Shown: positions 1-11,549 of the stretch, piece by piece
Layout: each line of letters begins with the position of its first letter
Numbering within the stretch: position 1 is the stretch's first letter
The notes under the pieces: model-generated
Database searches by the model: none
What the model was told of the DNA's origin: nothing
What the model saw: only the letters and a program-made list of their open reading frames with translations
Source of the DNA: Zhengitettix transpicula
Taxonomy: Eukaryota > Arthropoda > Insecta > Orthoptera > Tetrigidae
Length of the DNA stretch: 64,000 bases
Direction of reading: 5' to 3'
Assembly: GCA_037074705.1 (NCBI GenBank)
Contig: CM073594.1
Coordinates: 77,191,009 to 77,255,008, forward strand
Program-made: the position numbers and the translations under genes

Positions 1-220
1 ACTATTGTATCGAAACTGAAGATTTTCGGTAACAGTATGGCAACAAATGCTGAGGTTCTTTTAGAACAATTTACCCCCTGTTGTAACGTGCCCCACTCGC
101 CCCTACCGGGGTGGAATGGTATCGAACTTTGGGGCTGTGCCAGCAAGTCGGGCGTTGCTGTTCTGCAATGAATCCAGTCACAAACTAAAATTAAAAATCT
201 ACGTCTTTTTGAAAATTAAT
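1..220. other. Unassigned sequence
   Basis: No reading frame or repeat match inside this window was recognised. A short GC-richer patch lies near 75-170. The edge of the window may cut a repeat whose remainder is outside. Confidence 0.4.
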
Positions 221-312
221 AATAAGATAAATAGCCAAATACAGACAAAATAACGTTTATGTGGTATTGATTTCATCACTTCTTTTGTCTGTATCGGCTA
301 TTCATCTTATTT
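221..312. repeat. Short foldback, family D relic
   Basis: Two arms of about 30 bp form an inverted repeat: 221-250 and 283-312. They pair over the word TTTTGTCTGTAT followed by GGCTAT and ATCTTATT, with one or two mismatches and a one-base gap. The 32-bp centre holds AACGTTT and GTGGTATT, words that sit at the same relative place in the longer family D element at 61103-61523. I read this as an internally deleted member of that family. No open frame is present. Confidence 0.7.
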
Positions 313-984
313 CCAAACCAAAATTCTTCAATCGACGACAGCCGCGTCCTGATATGCCTGGAATGAATGAATCAATTATGATTTAAACATATCTTTCATC
401 AAAGATGTAAAACTGGGTTTCAGAAGGAAACAGTAGAGAAAGTCGAGAAACTCACCAACATATTGATGCAGCCGTTACTTAAAAAAAAATAATATAAATA
501 TTGACAAATTCGCCTACCTCAAATAAGTCCTCGATGAAGGGGTCTTCATACTGTCAATGTTGATCCTATATTAGCACATTAACGTATATATTGCTAATTT
601 TTATATTGCTATTTTAATTACTAATTTAAATAAATTGTTGCAATATATTCATGGATTGAATTCTCTAATGAGATTTAAGATTTATTGGTTCAATTAGATC
701 CTGAACTGAGGAAGCAGTATAAATCAAAGCACATGTACAGATAATAAAATAGTACTACGAAGAATACATAATTATGAATAAAACATCAGTGAGAAAGAAA
801 GACAAAACTCACAAAGATAAGAACATATTTAATGTAAAATACAAAAGAAAATAGGTAAACTAGAAGAGAAAAATTGTTACATAAATGTTAAGGACTTAAA
901 AAATACCTTATCCGTGATAGACAAAAAATTTCGTATATTAAAATAAATGTAATTGTAACATGTTACTATTTACATTAATTACTT
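313..984. other. AT-rich sequence, nothing recognised
   Basis: No motif, repeat partner or open frame was seen that could be supported. Confidence 0.4.
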
Positions 985-1765
985 TCAGCGTCCCCGGGTG
1001 TTTATTTATGTTAGACCGGAAAAGAGCAAAAATTAAATTCGACACTAATCCCTTGATATCGACATTCGGAACGTCACTGTTCATCTCAACGATACAACAA
1101 CCCATGGATTCGACACTAATATGGACAATTTTGAACCCACTTACTGGTGGGGACTAAACTTTTAATATTTATTAATTAACTCTTTACCACCTCAAGGGAT
1201 AACTTAATCGGCATCGTCATCTCAACGACACCAAAAGCAATTGATTTGACTCCCCTCCTTTTTCGTTATGAGTTGAAATAAGACTTTATTGCATAAAGAG
1301 TGACTGTATTAATTACAATTTTTAATACCTCCACTTTCCACACCGCAAAGGGAGCTTAAACATAATTCTGAATGTTAGTATTCAAGTAATCGAGCTCCAA
1401 AAACCGTAGAATCGATTCCCATGTAGGTCAGATAATAATTATTTTCTGACACCCACTGAAAAGCCAAACCAGTAACTAACCTTCAACTGAGTGTGGACCC
1501 ACATTATCCTGGATTAGAAACCAATATCGGGTATTCTTTATGTAATAATCTTCCACCTCCCATCTCATGCTGTACATTGTAGCACTATCAAACTCAGCGA
1601 TACCGATTACTGTTTCTTCGACACTAATTTCGATAATTTCTATGATTTTGTAAATGAAATTTTCTTCCACCCCGCTCCTGTGCTTGCTAGAAGTGTATTA
1701 ACCCACAGTGTTTGTTCCCGGTTAGTAAGGAACATGTGAACAATGTTTGGACATACTTAATAATT
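985..1765 (-). mobile_element. Degraded Helitron-like element, family A
   Basis: The block carries the diagnostic phrases of family A: CCCCGGGTGTTTATTTAT near the left edge (the degraded 3' hairpin region on the minus strand), repeated TTCGACACTAAT words, TTCCACC-type C-rich stretches, and GTGTTTGTTCC followed by GTAAGGAACATGTG near 1707-1738. The same phrases in the same order occur at 38769-39723, 54418-55757 and 59490-60240. The CTAG terminus and hairpin are no longer intact and the 5' TC end is not identifiable, so the ends are approximate. No coding capacity. Confidence 0.55.
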
Positions 1766-4029
1766 GATAAAGGAGACTTAGACGGAGAGTCTGCGACAGT
1801 TGCGAACATGTTGAGCACTGAGTAGAAAATGGATAAACAATTATTTCAATATATTTAGTATGGTACCACGACGTTAGCTTTGCGTCCAGAGTTACTCCTA
1901 GGAATTTGGCGATGTCAAGAAAATTATTCATAAAAAATATTAACCGCTTATGATAGGCGTTTTAAAAGATTTTGATGAATGTAGAAAAAGAAAAATTTAT
2001 CTATAGTTGTAATTGAGCCTTTTTTGCTACTTTGAGAGATTCCGATAATACTCCTGAAGAAAACACAGCCAAGAAAATATATCAAAATGAAAAAACGAAC
2101 AGTCAAGAATGAACTTTCATCACGTGAGAAGAAAGAAGTAGGAAATTACATAACTGGAAAAATGTCCACCCATGAACGGGAAGGAAATAAAAAGATACCC
2201 AAATCAAAAAAAATATAAAAAAAGTCTTGCGGCTTCTAACCGAGAAAACAATTGTATCCGCGACGTTTCGATGACGTTCCTCAGCATCGTCTTCACAGAA
2301 GTCTTTATTCATTCTTTACACCGAGAACGACTTCATTCTAAAACCTAACAATATTTTCATTGAGCTAAGGGAAAAAATTATGCTTAATAAGAAATTGTAG
2401 TATATTTAATTTATAATATTATAAACAGAAGCACTTGAGACAGCTAAATACACTTCACACTAATCGTAACAAACTATCTCGATAAATAATAAATGCCAAT
2501 CGAGATCCTGAGATGCCTAACAATAGAGAAATTTAAATAATCCAATAAATTTTGCATGAATAATATTTATTAGCCGAGAAGTCAGTTAAGAATGATAAAC
2601 AAAACCTACTTGAAAATACATTAAGAAAAACGTATTGGGTATTAATATATATAATTTTCTATGTCAGTTTACAATAATGTAAATTTTGGGATTTTCTTTC
2701 ACAGATCTTTCACGTTTGAACCACAATGAAACAAATCGTTGGTGATTGAAACAAAAAGTAAATTTTTATATTTGTATTTTATGTCAGCGAAAAGTTCAAA
2801 GATAAATAAAAATTTGACACTTGCAGGAGGCAACCGGGAAAAAATTACTGCGGTCAATAGTCAACGCTTCTTGGTGTAATTCCGACAAATCCAAATATGC
2901 TGTCGATCAAGGACGAAATTAAACGGTTTAGTGTGAACTATAGCGTTAAAACTGAAGTATAATGGAATACGCTCGCGAAAAAAAATTGTTTACAAATAAA
3001 GAAGAAGTGAGGCGTTTAAGACAGTTCAAGCCCAATGAGGTTCAACCAGGACTACTGAATTAAACTATCAATAAATTTTTAGAATGACATTAGCTGGCAA
3101 AAAGGTACTACCGAAGTTAATAGTGTTCTATTACTCATAGTCCGTAAAGGACATTTTGTAAGCAAGAACAAATAAAAAAAATTAATGGACTCGTTTATAA
3201 AATATTTTACAGACAAATAAGTATAGAAAAAAGGGTGATATTACCTCACTTTGATATGAATTCTTAAAATACCTGAATTTGTGATTTCTTAAACAATTCT
3301 GCATTAGAACCATGAAAACGTGGGAATTGTTAGTAATTAGAATTAATGTTACCACGAAACAAATTATAGGCACCGTACTTCAGCAACCCTTTTCCCCTGA
3401 CACCAGCAACGAAAAAACATTCATAAAAGAAAATAAATATAATTTTTACAAAACTTAAAATTGAAATACATTAGAAAATAAATTACTTTTTATTTTTAGA
3501 TGTTGATGGCTTCTGATCCGTTTTTCACATTTATTTTAGAAGATGTAAATTGTTTTAACAATGAAATATATTTTTTAAATTTATTTCAGAATTTGCTATA
3601 ATTCATATCGGTGTATATTACAGTTATCAATGTTTTAACAGTCGAAATTTGCATCCTACCCCTTTTGGTAGTCCAGACATTATTCTTAATACAAAATGTT
3701 CTTTCGCTTACTAATTCTAATTTATAATGGTTAAGGATATATAATTAAAATTAGCATAAAAAGAAAAACTTAGAGCTAATAACTGGAAAATATATTGGAG
3801 AAAGCAGGATTTTTTTTTCAGATTTTGAACCGTCATTGATTAGAATAATCTAGTGGAATCTATGTGAGGACACTCAATTATGTGATGAAGAAAATTATTG
3901 ACATTCTCTTTACCTTATTAGATTGACAATATTAATAAAACTGTAACTTTAATATTCTGGCGTATAATTTATTTATGCTTGTAATAAACTGTAACTCAAT
4001 CGAAACAAGACGAGTTGTTTTTAATTTTA
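1766..4029. other. Long AT-rich stretch without genes
   Basis: Apart from the hammerhead-like motif at 2261-2296, nothing is recognised. Short open frames on the minus strand (for example 2103-2312 and 3182-3373) have low-complexity composition and no family resemblance. Confidence 0.4.
2261..2296 (-). other. Hammerhead-like motif
   Basis: Read on the minus strand: GTGAAGACGATG, a loop, then GTCATCGAAACGTCG. A 4-bp stem (GATG with CATC) precedes the GAAACG box. The upstream box GTGAAGA only approximates the hammerhead CUGANGA. No recognisable element body surrounds it. Confidence 0.4.
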
Positions 4030-4330
4030 ATTACAGCCGTGCAAGGCCCATTGAAAGCAAGAGTCCTTGGACGGTGCGAATGCTTGAAATGAAGAGTTAT
4101 TTCGGCAGCAATCCATAACAGTCACAAGCACAATGACCGTTTGACGTGACACTCATTACAGCGTCACGACTAAAAATTATGGGCTCACTTTGCGATGTTA
4201 TTAGTATGCGACGCCTCCAGCTGTGGACTTTGAACTCGTACTCGTCCCTAGCAGAATGAATATGCACACCTGTCGGCCGAGGATGAGTGCAGTAGCCGTA
4301 AATTAAAGTGAATCAAATGATTAGAGGAAC
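4030..4330. other. GC-richer non-repetitive island
   Basis: Composition is clearly richer in G and C than the flanks, and no second copy was found in the window. No convincing open frame. Candidates are old unique sequence or a conserved non-coding element, which sequence alone cannot decide. Confidence 0.3.
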
Positions 4331-4721
4331 TGGATTCACCGACGATAATTGAGCACTGTGAATATAATATCGGTCATAAATTATATTCTTAATCAACAAC
4401 ACCTTACGAGTTAAATATGGAATAAAGCTTTGTTTTCTTTACACATGTGTTTAATATTCATAATTATCCAGTAAATATGAAAAAACTATTCCCAAATTAA
4501 TTGCATAGCTACTTTATGTACGTCACACGCCACGTATGCACAAAAATTAATAAGTATTCATTAAAAACTATTAATACAGTTTTAATATCGATTTATTAAA
4601 GAATATTGAGCTCTAGAGTTTTAATCTCTGTAGCATTCCCAGGTAAGCGACGTTCGCACATCAAAAGCGACTACAAATAATAATAATTAATATAATTCAA
4701 TATTTAAAATCACCTCACATT

Positions 4722-5030
4722 AAATCAATAAGTCAGAAAAAATTATAAATAAATTAAATTAAAAAATTCGTTTGAATACAACGTTTCGTCGACAACTTTG
4801 TGACTTCTACAGGTACCACGTAAAATACAGTTTTGAATTTAGAGCCCTGCACTGCGTCCGAGAGTAGTAGCCAAAAAAAGAAAGATTTCGGCTACAACTG
4901 TCATAGGCTCTCAATTTGAAACTGTATTTTACGTGGTACCTGTTGAAGTCCCAAAATTGTGGGCGAAACGTTGTATTCAAACGAATTTTCCATTTAATTT
5001 ATTACTATCTTTTCTGACTTAATGGATGTC
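4722..5030. repeat. 309-bp foldback element, family F
   Basis: Arms of about 125 bp (4722-4846 and 4906-5030) are inverted copies with a few mismatches. The outer part pairs AAGTCAGAAAA with TTTTCTGACTT; the inner part contains ACGTGGTACCTGT and the GAAACGTTGTATTC box. The 59-bp centre has its own small hairpin (GTAGCC with GGCTAC around 4868-4894). The arms each carry the hammerhead-like motif, pointing outward, so the structure is two motif-bearing units joined head to head. No open frame. Penelope-like insertions are known to form inverted partial copies; assignment to that class is inference. Confidence 0.8.
4938..4973 (+). other. Hammerhead-like motif in foldback arm
   Basis: CCTGTTGA, one extra A, then a stem (GUCCC with GUGGGC, one bulge), then GCGAAACGTTG. 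The central A of CUGANGA is replaced by T here. Downstream, CGTT and AACG could form a short stem III around GTATTCA, but the closing base pair expected of a hammerhead is missing. The mirror copy lies at 4780-4814 on the minus strand. Confidence 0.5.
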
Positions 5031-6119
5031 GTGCTTATGTGATAATTAATACCATTAATGGAACGACCATAAGTCAGAAATTTATTATATAAATTTACAT
5101 GCAACCCACTAAACAATTCAGGTGCCTCTTCAGTATCATCTAAAGATAAATATAATAAAAATACAATAGATGACTTCGATTAAAATAAATAAATTTAGTA
5201 TGACATGGTTACTTACATAATTAACAAGCTATGAATTGAATTGATACAGTCCATTAAACAAAGAAAATTAGACTTCTTCCGGTAATATGCACGGTCGAAA
5301 TGAAAGAAAACAAAACCATTCAAATACACCAGAAAACTTATTGTTGTAACTTTTTTTAAAACAAAAGAATGAAACATTCAAAATATCAAATATACATAAT
5401 TTTAAATCATAATAAAAGTGAATGATATACGGAATTGAAATTTTATTCCTCAGTTTTCACAATGTACTGGACCTAATATACGTATTATATGTAAATTTAT
5501 ATGATAAATAATTAATTACATTAAAGTTAATAGATTGTTTATAATAATATATAAACGATATATTATAATAATATAAAACGAAACTTTGGTACGGGTTTTT
5601 CTAACGGTACTGATTAAATTTACTTTTGAATTTAGTTTTACACCTGTAAACAACAGAAAACGCCAGAGAAATAAATTTTTCATCCGCTTTATTTTCCAAC
5701 CTGTTGGTTTTCAAGTCGTGTCACAGAATAATCGTTTAGTGTATAGGAGGCATCGAGCTTTAAATAAAATCGAAGTCTTCAATTCGTGAACTGGCGTCCA
5801 GCGAGAAGTGGATCTGACAGAAAATATATTCTGATTTTTAGTGTATTTTACTTCTTGAAAACTAATTTACGTAAACTGAGAACGATTATTTAACAATCAG
5901 ATGCGTCCTTCGTTTCCTGGTTTCATTTTCTAAGTGCAGAAAGAGTCTAGACGTGAAACAAAAAAAAAATCGGAGAGAATAAACTGTAATAATATTATAT
6001 TTTAATTATTTTTGAGCTTTCGTGCCGGGCAGATTGATAATCAGGAAGAATATAACCTGAACCTGTTCTTAATAATTACTGGCTGGAAAATATCTATTAA
6101 AGGAATGGTGAGCATTTGT
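5031..6119. other. AT-rich stretch, little recognised
   Basis: A small inverted pair (TTCTGACTTAATGG near 5014 and the related CCATAAGTCAGAAA near 5068) sits just outside the foldback, and near 5530-5575 an ATATTATAATAATATA word is repeated. Nothing else is recognised. Confidence 0.35.
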
Positions 6120-6500
6120 AAGTGGTTAGGCAACTCCTACGAAGCATCACCCTGAGGTACGCCGACTTTCATTTACTCATAGTACCAACCGTTCAGCTGA
6201 ATCCGAATCCTGTACGGTCCAGTGTCTTCGGAAGACAAGGTGCGAAGTGTGACTGTTCCGTGAAAAGGCGATTTGGTCCGCGCGGGCCAAGTCTCACGGG
6301 AACGAAGCAGGCAGGACCCGTGCTCAGCCTCCCGTGCACAACCAAACATACCACAGGCCGCTCAACGAAAGCATTTGAAAATAATCTTGTCCAACACATC
6401 GTGTTATATGACAAATACTGTTTCTTAAGTGTCTATTTGTGTATTGCAAATTATCTCCGTTTTGTACTCGGCCAATCAAGTTGTCCTTAGGCTTACGCTG
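6120..6500. other. GC-richer island
   Basis: GC-richer, apparently single-copy in this window. Open frames of up to 122 codons exist on both strands here, as expected where stop codons are rare by composition; none resembles a known protein. Confidence 0.3.
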
Positions 6501-6739
6501 TGTACGTTGTTCCGCCATTGTGGTCAGTTTAGATAATATTTATGACCCAGCGATCAATCACCAATAAAGAAATTAGAATTGTCACCTCTGAAAACGAATT
6601 TTCAACCAATAAAACGTTTTGTCTGCAGCTAATTTCACGGGTTCCTGTGCAGAACTTCATTCTTCCGCGGACCAACATTCGCTGCTTGATTACAATTCAA
6701 ATTTAGTTACTCTTCCACTACATCAGTAGCCAGCTTTAA

Positions 6740-7440
6740 CCTCCCCCGACGTTCAAACCTATTTATGGAACTATAATTCTTTTCGGAAAATGTTCATGTT
6801 CATAAATTGGACGTAAAACAGAAATGCCTTCTTAAATTCAGTTATGAATTAAAAATTGATTGACGCGTTTAATTCTGCACATGAGTTTCTTGATCGTTTC
6901 CCTAATAATTAATTTTTTTTTCTTTGTACTGCAAAAGTGTTGAATGTGTTGCTCTTGTAAGGACCTTTTTATTAACTTGCTTACTCTCTTTCTTTGTTTG
7001 TTTCATGTACGGCCTGGAGAGTTTACAGATTCCTCGTCGTCCTGTTTCGTGTAATGAATTGTCTGTCGTAACTGTTTGTGCTGCTCCTTAGTGTGCGTGT
7101 GCCAGATTTTCTGTTTAATCTTGTATGATGTGTATTTCCATATTTTATGATAGTTAATTCTCTAAATATTTATTTTTTACCTCGTGCGTATTGAATTTGT
7201 TTAAATACTGTAAATATTATATTATACCATTAGTAAGGTTACAGAATTTTTATATTTATTATAATGACTATATAGAACTTTTAGTTATGTTGAACAGGGA
7301 ATATTTCATTCCGATGTTAGTCATATTTATGTTAACTTGTAATTGTTATTCGTTGTAGCATCCAATAATTATATTGTATTTTTATTTAATGACGCATTGT
7401 TTTCCTCATACGAGGACTAATGGAATAAATATATAAAAAA
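6740..7440 (+). mobile_element. 3' end of a LINE (truncated)
   Basis: The right edge holds TTTTCCTC, CGAGGACTAATGGAAT and an A-rich tail at about 7398-7435. The same terminal hairpin (CCTC with GAGG) and GGACTAATGGAAT occur on the minus strand at 11560-11590, at the end of a LINE with recognisable reverse transcriptase. Upstream, 6865-6910 reads as a short peptide with ...AHEFLDRFPNN and a stop, plausible as the tail of a LINE ORF2, but this is weak. The rest is a T-rich 3' untranslated region. 5' truncation is typical of LINE copies. Confidence 0.5.
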
Positions 7441-7499
7441 ATAGTTTTATAAATCAACTTACTCAGGTAGAGTATTGAATTTCTTTATATATTCATCTA

Positions 7500-8157
7500 A
7501 TTATTCAAAAGAAGTCTATGGTTTTTAATTTATCTGACAAAGCTTTGATGTTGTCTGATATATCACATCATACTGATAGCCTTAACTGGGTATTAACTAA
7601 TAATTACTAGCCTATTGATTTTATTGTCAAATTCATTAATTCATTAAATTAATTATATTATTATTAATAATAATAAATTATCCTTCAAGAAACACTGGAA
7701 GTTTTATTGTTTTACCATATTGTTTTTATCTACAAAATTTAAAATGTTATTCACAAAACTTAATTTTCATATATTTTAATTCTTTGTCTTATTTTGTTAA
7801 AAACATAAAGATTTTCTTAATAATATGAGTTTCTATTTTGCTTACAAAATTAGTTTCAATAATTGGTAATTCTGTTATATCGGTCAGACCAAACGATCTT
7901 TGTTAGCTAGAATTAAGGAACATAAAACCAATGTAAAATTTTAACAGTATAAACATTCTGCTATTACAAAACTTCGGATCTTAATCCATATTTCAATTTT
8001 GATAAAACTATTATTCTACATAAGAAAACTAACTTTACTAAAAGATAAATCTCAGAAATGCTTCATATTAACACCAAAAAATTTTCTTTAAATGTAAAAC
8101 ATGGCCATTTTTCGTTTAAATAGTATTTATGATAGATTATTAAATAATATTTGCTAA
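7500..8157 (+). pseudogene. Penelope-like element, C-terminal linker and GIY-YIG remnant
   Basis: Translation in shifting frames gives the Penelope-like linker (near 7530: LSDKALMLSD, then YPIDFIVKFIN-type residues after a stop) followed by the GIY-YIG endonuclease region: CYIGQTKRSLLARIKEHK at 7873-7926, then FDKTIILHKKTNFTKR, a stop, and ISEMLHINTK up to 8100. The frame ends as SIYDRLLNNIC with a stop at 8155-8157. The reverse transcriptase core upstream is missing. At least two stops and two or more frameshifts are visible. In intact elements this protein reverse transcribes and nicks target DNA; this copy cannot. It begins just after the LINE 3' end at 7440. Confidence 0.85.
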
Positions 8158-8214
8158 TTTATATCTTGTATATCATATTCTTTGTCATGGCTATTACTTC
8201 AGTCTGTCTTTAGT

Positions 8215-8250
8215 ATTGACAAAGATCACAACAGTTGATAGAAACGTCTA
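8215..8250 (+). other. Degenerate hammerhead-like motif after Penelope-like ORF
   Basis: TATTGACAAAGATCACAACA then GTTGATAGAAACGTCTAC. The words fit a decayed CUGANGA box, a short stem (ATC with GAT) and a GAAAC box. It lies 58 bp past the stop of the GIY-YIG remnant, the position in which hammerhead motifs are known in Penelope-like elements. Decay is clear: TTGACAA is a poor core. Confidence 0.5.
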
Positions 8251-8257
8251 CTAACTT

Positions 8258-8689
8258 TTGAATTATATTCTTCAAAACTAATTTCTGTTATTGTCTGTTA
8301 TAGGGGGCGTTAATTTCTTGTGTTAATTGTCTTACAGACGTAAATTGTGTTCTATCAAAATCCATATTATTTTAAATTGTATCGACAAACTTGCTTTGAC
8401 GTTTTATTGATTTTTCTATCGACTTCTGGTATTAAGGCACACTCATTAATATATCTGCTCTTATCTGCTAACCAATGATATTCCTATTTACTTTACATAT
8501 TTAACATGGGATATCTTAGAGAAAGATTTATTATTGCGTATCACGAGCTATATGAGGTCTGAATGCTTCATAAATGTAACAGAAAAGATGCGATACATAT
8601 CCAATCGGTATTTAGTGGCCGGACAATAATTATTTCTAGCATTTAATATTTAATATAACTGATAATATGTTAGAAACATTTATTAATTG
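8258..8689. other. AT-rich stretch, nothing recognised
   Basis: May include the 3' boundary of the Penelope-like relic. No repeat partner or frame supported. Confidence 0.35.
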
Positions 8690-8935
8690 ATTAAACCGAA
8701 AGATCGGTTCATACGACGTTTCGTTCACAATTTTGGGACACCTTCGGGTAACCAGGTAATGTGCAGGTTTGAATATATACATAAAAAGAGTCAATGACTC
8801 TATATTCATATTTGGTCTAATTTAGCACATATGTTTATATAAGCATAACTTCAAAACTACTTATTACCTGTTTACCTGAAGAAGTCCCAAAACTGTGGAC
8901 GAACCGTTTTTTTTGATTAATTATATAATAAATCT
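8690..8935. repeat. Foldback element, family F
   Basis: Inverted arms: the left arm runs from about 8690 to 8760, the right from about 8865 to 8935. Each arm carries the GAAGNNGTCCCAAAA box; the right arm reads CCTGAAGAAGTCCCAAAACT then GTGGACGAACC (8875-8908). The right-arm box GAAAC has become GAACC. The phrases match the 4722-5030 foldback, with a different, longer centre. Internally it has no coding capacity. Confidence 0.65.
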
Positions 8936-9703
8936 GTCTGACATTTCGGCTTAAGCATGGTTCTACAACACTAGGAAACATGTTTTTTTCTTTGCTCAGG
9001 GGGAAAACCATAACAATCTGCGATACAATTCCAAACGATAAATATTTCTTTGGCGCCAAATAACCTATTACAAAAAATGTTACTTCATTACCCTCTGAAA
9101 TTTTGAATTTATATTAAGTAAAATTGTAACGGGAATACTTTGGTGCATATAGTAATTTATGTTTAAAAATACGGTTTTTTCTGATAAAATAAAAAGATAC
9201 AAATACATTCGCCTTAGATTACAGTAACGGTAAATTCAGTCATCACCATTTGTATTTATTATAACAAAGTGAGATGTCTTTAGGAAAATAAATTGTTAAA
9301 ATGATCATATTTTGCAGAATAAAGTGTACCTGCTCTTGAACAGGTACGAAGAAGTAGGCTTAACGGCAAAGGAAACGACGACATTGTTAGTGGGAGGGGA
9401 GATGGCGCTTCAGGTCTCTGATTTGCTGACTTCTCCGCAAACAGGGAGCGTGTAATCCTCTTCCCAGATAAATCTCCCTGTTGTGACAACGGGGACCGTT
9501 ACAGGGGAATTAATTGCTTGCTCGTCCTTTGAGACCCCCCTCCATGCTTCTGTGTAGCTACTGCGACGTGAAATTGCACCAGCCATTGTCCGCTCCCGAG
9601 CAACAAGCGGACGGGCACTTTAATTCTTAAGCAAAAAGTTATGAGCGAACTTTCAAAACAACCTCGCCCCATACCCGTTGAAATATATTTTGATCATCAT
9701 AAA
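8936..9703. other. Unassigned, with GC-richer patch
   Basis: A GC-richer patch lies at about 9340-9640. No recognisable gene or repeat. A minus-strand frame at 9280-9489 is not supported by anything else. Confidence 0.35.
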
Positions 9704-9705
9704 TA

Positions 9706-10984
9706 CCAGTGTGATCAAAAAGGAAGGTGAAATTGTCATTTAAAACTCCCGGGTATTAGGAAGGCATGTCTATAATATTTGACAAGCGTCTGCTTGTTAA
9801 AAGGCTTAATTATCTCCGAATTACAAGTGTTTTAGTAATCAACCAAAAGTGAATTTTTCGATTTTTGCAATGCGTGATTTTGTTGAGCAAAAAACTTGCA
9901 TCAAATTTTGTTTGCGAGATAAATATTCTTGTGCGGACACGTTGAAAATGTTGCGGAAGGCCTTTGGTGATCAAATTATGGCACAAAAAAACGTTTATAA
10001 GTGGTACAACTAGTTCAAAGAGGGCCGAGAACGCGTTGAAGACGAACCGCGCTCTGGACGACCGTCAACGTCTACCGACGACGGCCACGTCCAAAAAATC
10101 AAACATTTGGTGCTTGACAATCGCCGATGGACAATTAGTGAACTCTATGATAGTGTTGGAATATCATTTGGATCAGCCAAAACCATTTTGAAGAATGTTT
10201 TGTGTCTCAAACGGGGCAAGTCTCGACTGGTGCCAAAATCGCTCAATGTTTTGCAAAAAAAGCGTCGCGTTGATGTGTGTGAAACTTTGCTGTCTGACTA
10301 TCAGGACCACTTGAAATGCATCATTACTGGAAACGAGACTTGGATTTACGCATACGACACTGAAACCACCGACCAATCCAGCGAATATCGTGCAAAAGGT
10401 GAAGCAATACCGAAAAGACCACGGCAAAGTCGATCGAAATCAAGGTCATGTTGACAGTTTTCTTTGATTATCGTGGTGTGGTGCACTATGAATTCCTTCC
10501 GCCGGGCCAAACTGTCAACAAAGAATATTATTTGATGTTATGCGTCGTTTGCGTGAAGCTATTCGTCTGAAACGGCCGAATTATGGGCGAACAACTCTTG
10601 GTTTCTTCATCACGATAATGCACCATGTCATACTGCATTGGTTCTTCGCGACTTTTTTGCCAAAAACTCGACTTATATCGTTCAGCAACCACCGTATTCG
10701 GCTGATTTGGCTCCGTGCGACTTCAGGCTATTCAGAAAACTCAAAAGGCCAATGCGGGGACGCCGTTTTGACACGATTGAGGAGATAAAATCCGAATCGA
10801 AGAAGGTCTTGAAGGCTATACCGGAAAAAGACTATTCCGACTGTTTCGAGGACTGGAAAAAGCGTTGGAAAAAGTGAGTTTTATCGGACGGGGATTACTT
10901 TGAAGGGGATGAAATTGATTTGGAAGAATAAATAAAGAATTTATATTTTATAAATAAATTCACCTTACTTTTTGTTCACAGTGG
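9706..10984 (+). mobile_element. Mariner element, copy 1 (1279 bp)
   Basis: Terminal inverted repeats of about 26 bp, CCAGTGTGATCAAAAAGGAA at the left and the complement of CCACTGTGAACAAAAAGTAA at the right, with the duplicated TA target dinucleotide at 9704-9705 and 10985-10986. The length is standard for mariner. One transposase pseudogene fills the interior. Because TIRs differ at several positions and the gene is broken, this is an old, immobile copy. Confidence 0.93.
9870..10931 (+). pseudogene. Mariner transposase pseudogene, copy 1
   Basis: Start ATG at 9870 gives MRDFVEQKTCIKFCLRDKYS, the paired helix-turn-helix DNA-binding region, followed by GRPSTSTDD and the linker. The catalytic domain shows HDNAPCH (second Asp) and LAPCDF (third Asp) 34 residues apart, the D,D34D spacing of mariner. 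The first catalytic Asp is replaced by Asn: TGNETW near 10336-10350. A TAG stops the frame at codon 48 (10011-10013), and a TGA replaces a Cys codon at 10875-10877. Frameshifts lie near 10435, 10530 and 10590 and cancel out, since the final segment returns to the starting frame. The C-terminus GDYFEGDEIDLEE ends at a TAA, 10929-10931. Confidence 0.93.
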
Positions 10985-10986
10985 TA

Positions 10987-11549
10987 CATAGACACTTCCA
11001 ACATTTCCGAGAACTCGCTCAATGATATTTTTTGCTTCTAATTATAACTATATTTATTTTTTAAAAAATACATTTTAATCTTATATTCAATATTTTACTA
11101 CTTTGGGCAACAATATTAGGAGTTTAACACATTTAAGGGTGTTCAGGACCTACTGCAATTTTGATTCTCTTTAATGGAGCCCGAACGTCGCCCTTCACAA
11201 CTGAGACTTTACATTTTATTAAAAATCGCCATGTTCAAATAACGTGACTATTCTTGTTGCAAGGATGAATGTACAAACAAAATATCTTGGTTCTTGCCTT
11301 TAATCAATGAAACCCCGATTACAAACAAAGCTCTGTTGGCGGTCTTGGGGAATACATTCTCGCACTTACATGATTTGTGCCATGGAGTTTGATATATCCA
11401 CGGCCATATTTGTAACGTTCCAGTCACCTCAGTGCCATTCACTTATATGTGGATATCCTGACGTCTCATTTGGCATATAATGGGTTTCAGTTACAACTTT
11501 ATTCAGTTTACTGCCTTCAACTTTCGCTACTGAACGCTATTAACGTAGA
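10987..11549. other. Unassigned sequence
   Basis: Nothing recognised between the mariner and the LINE 3' end. Confidence 0.35.

Noticed and set aside
9280..9489. 69-codon minus-strand frame in GC-richer patch
   Set aside because: No recognisable features; consistent with chance.
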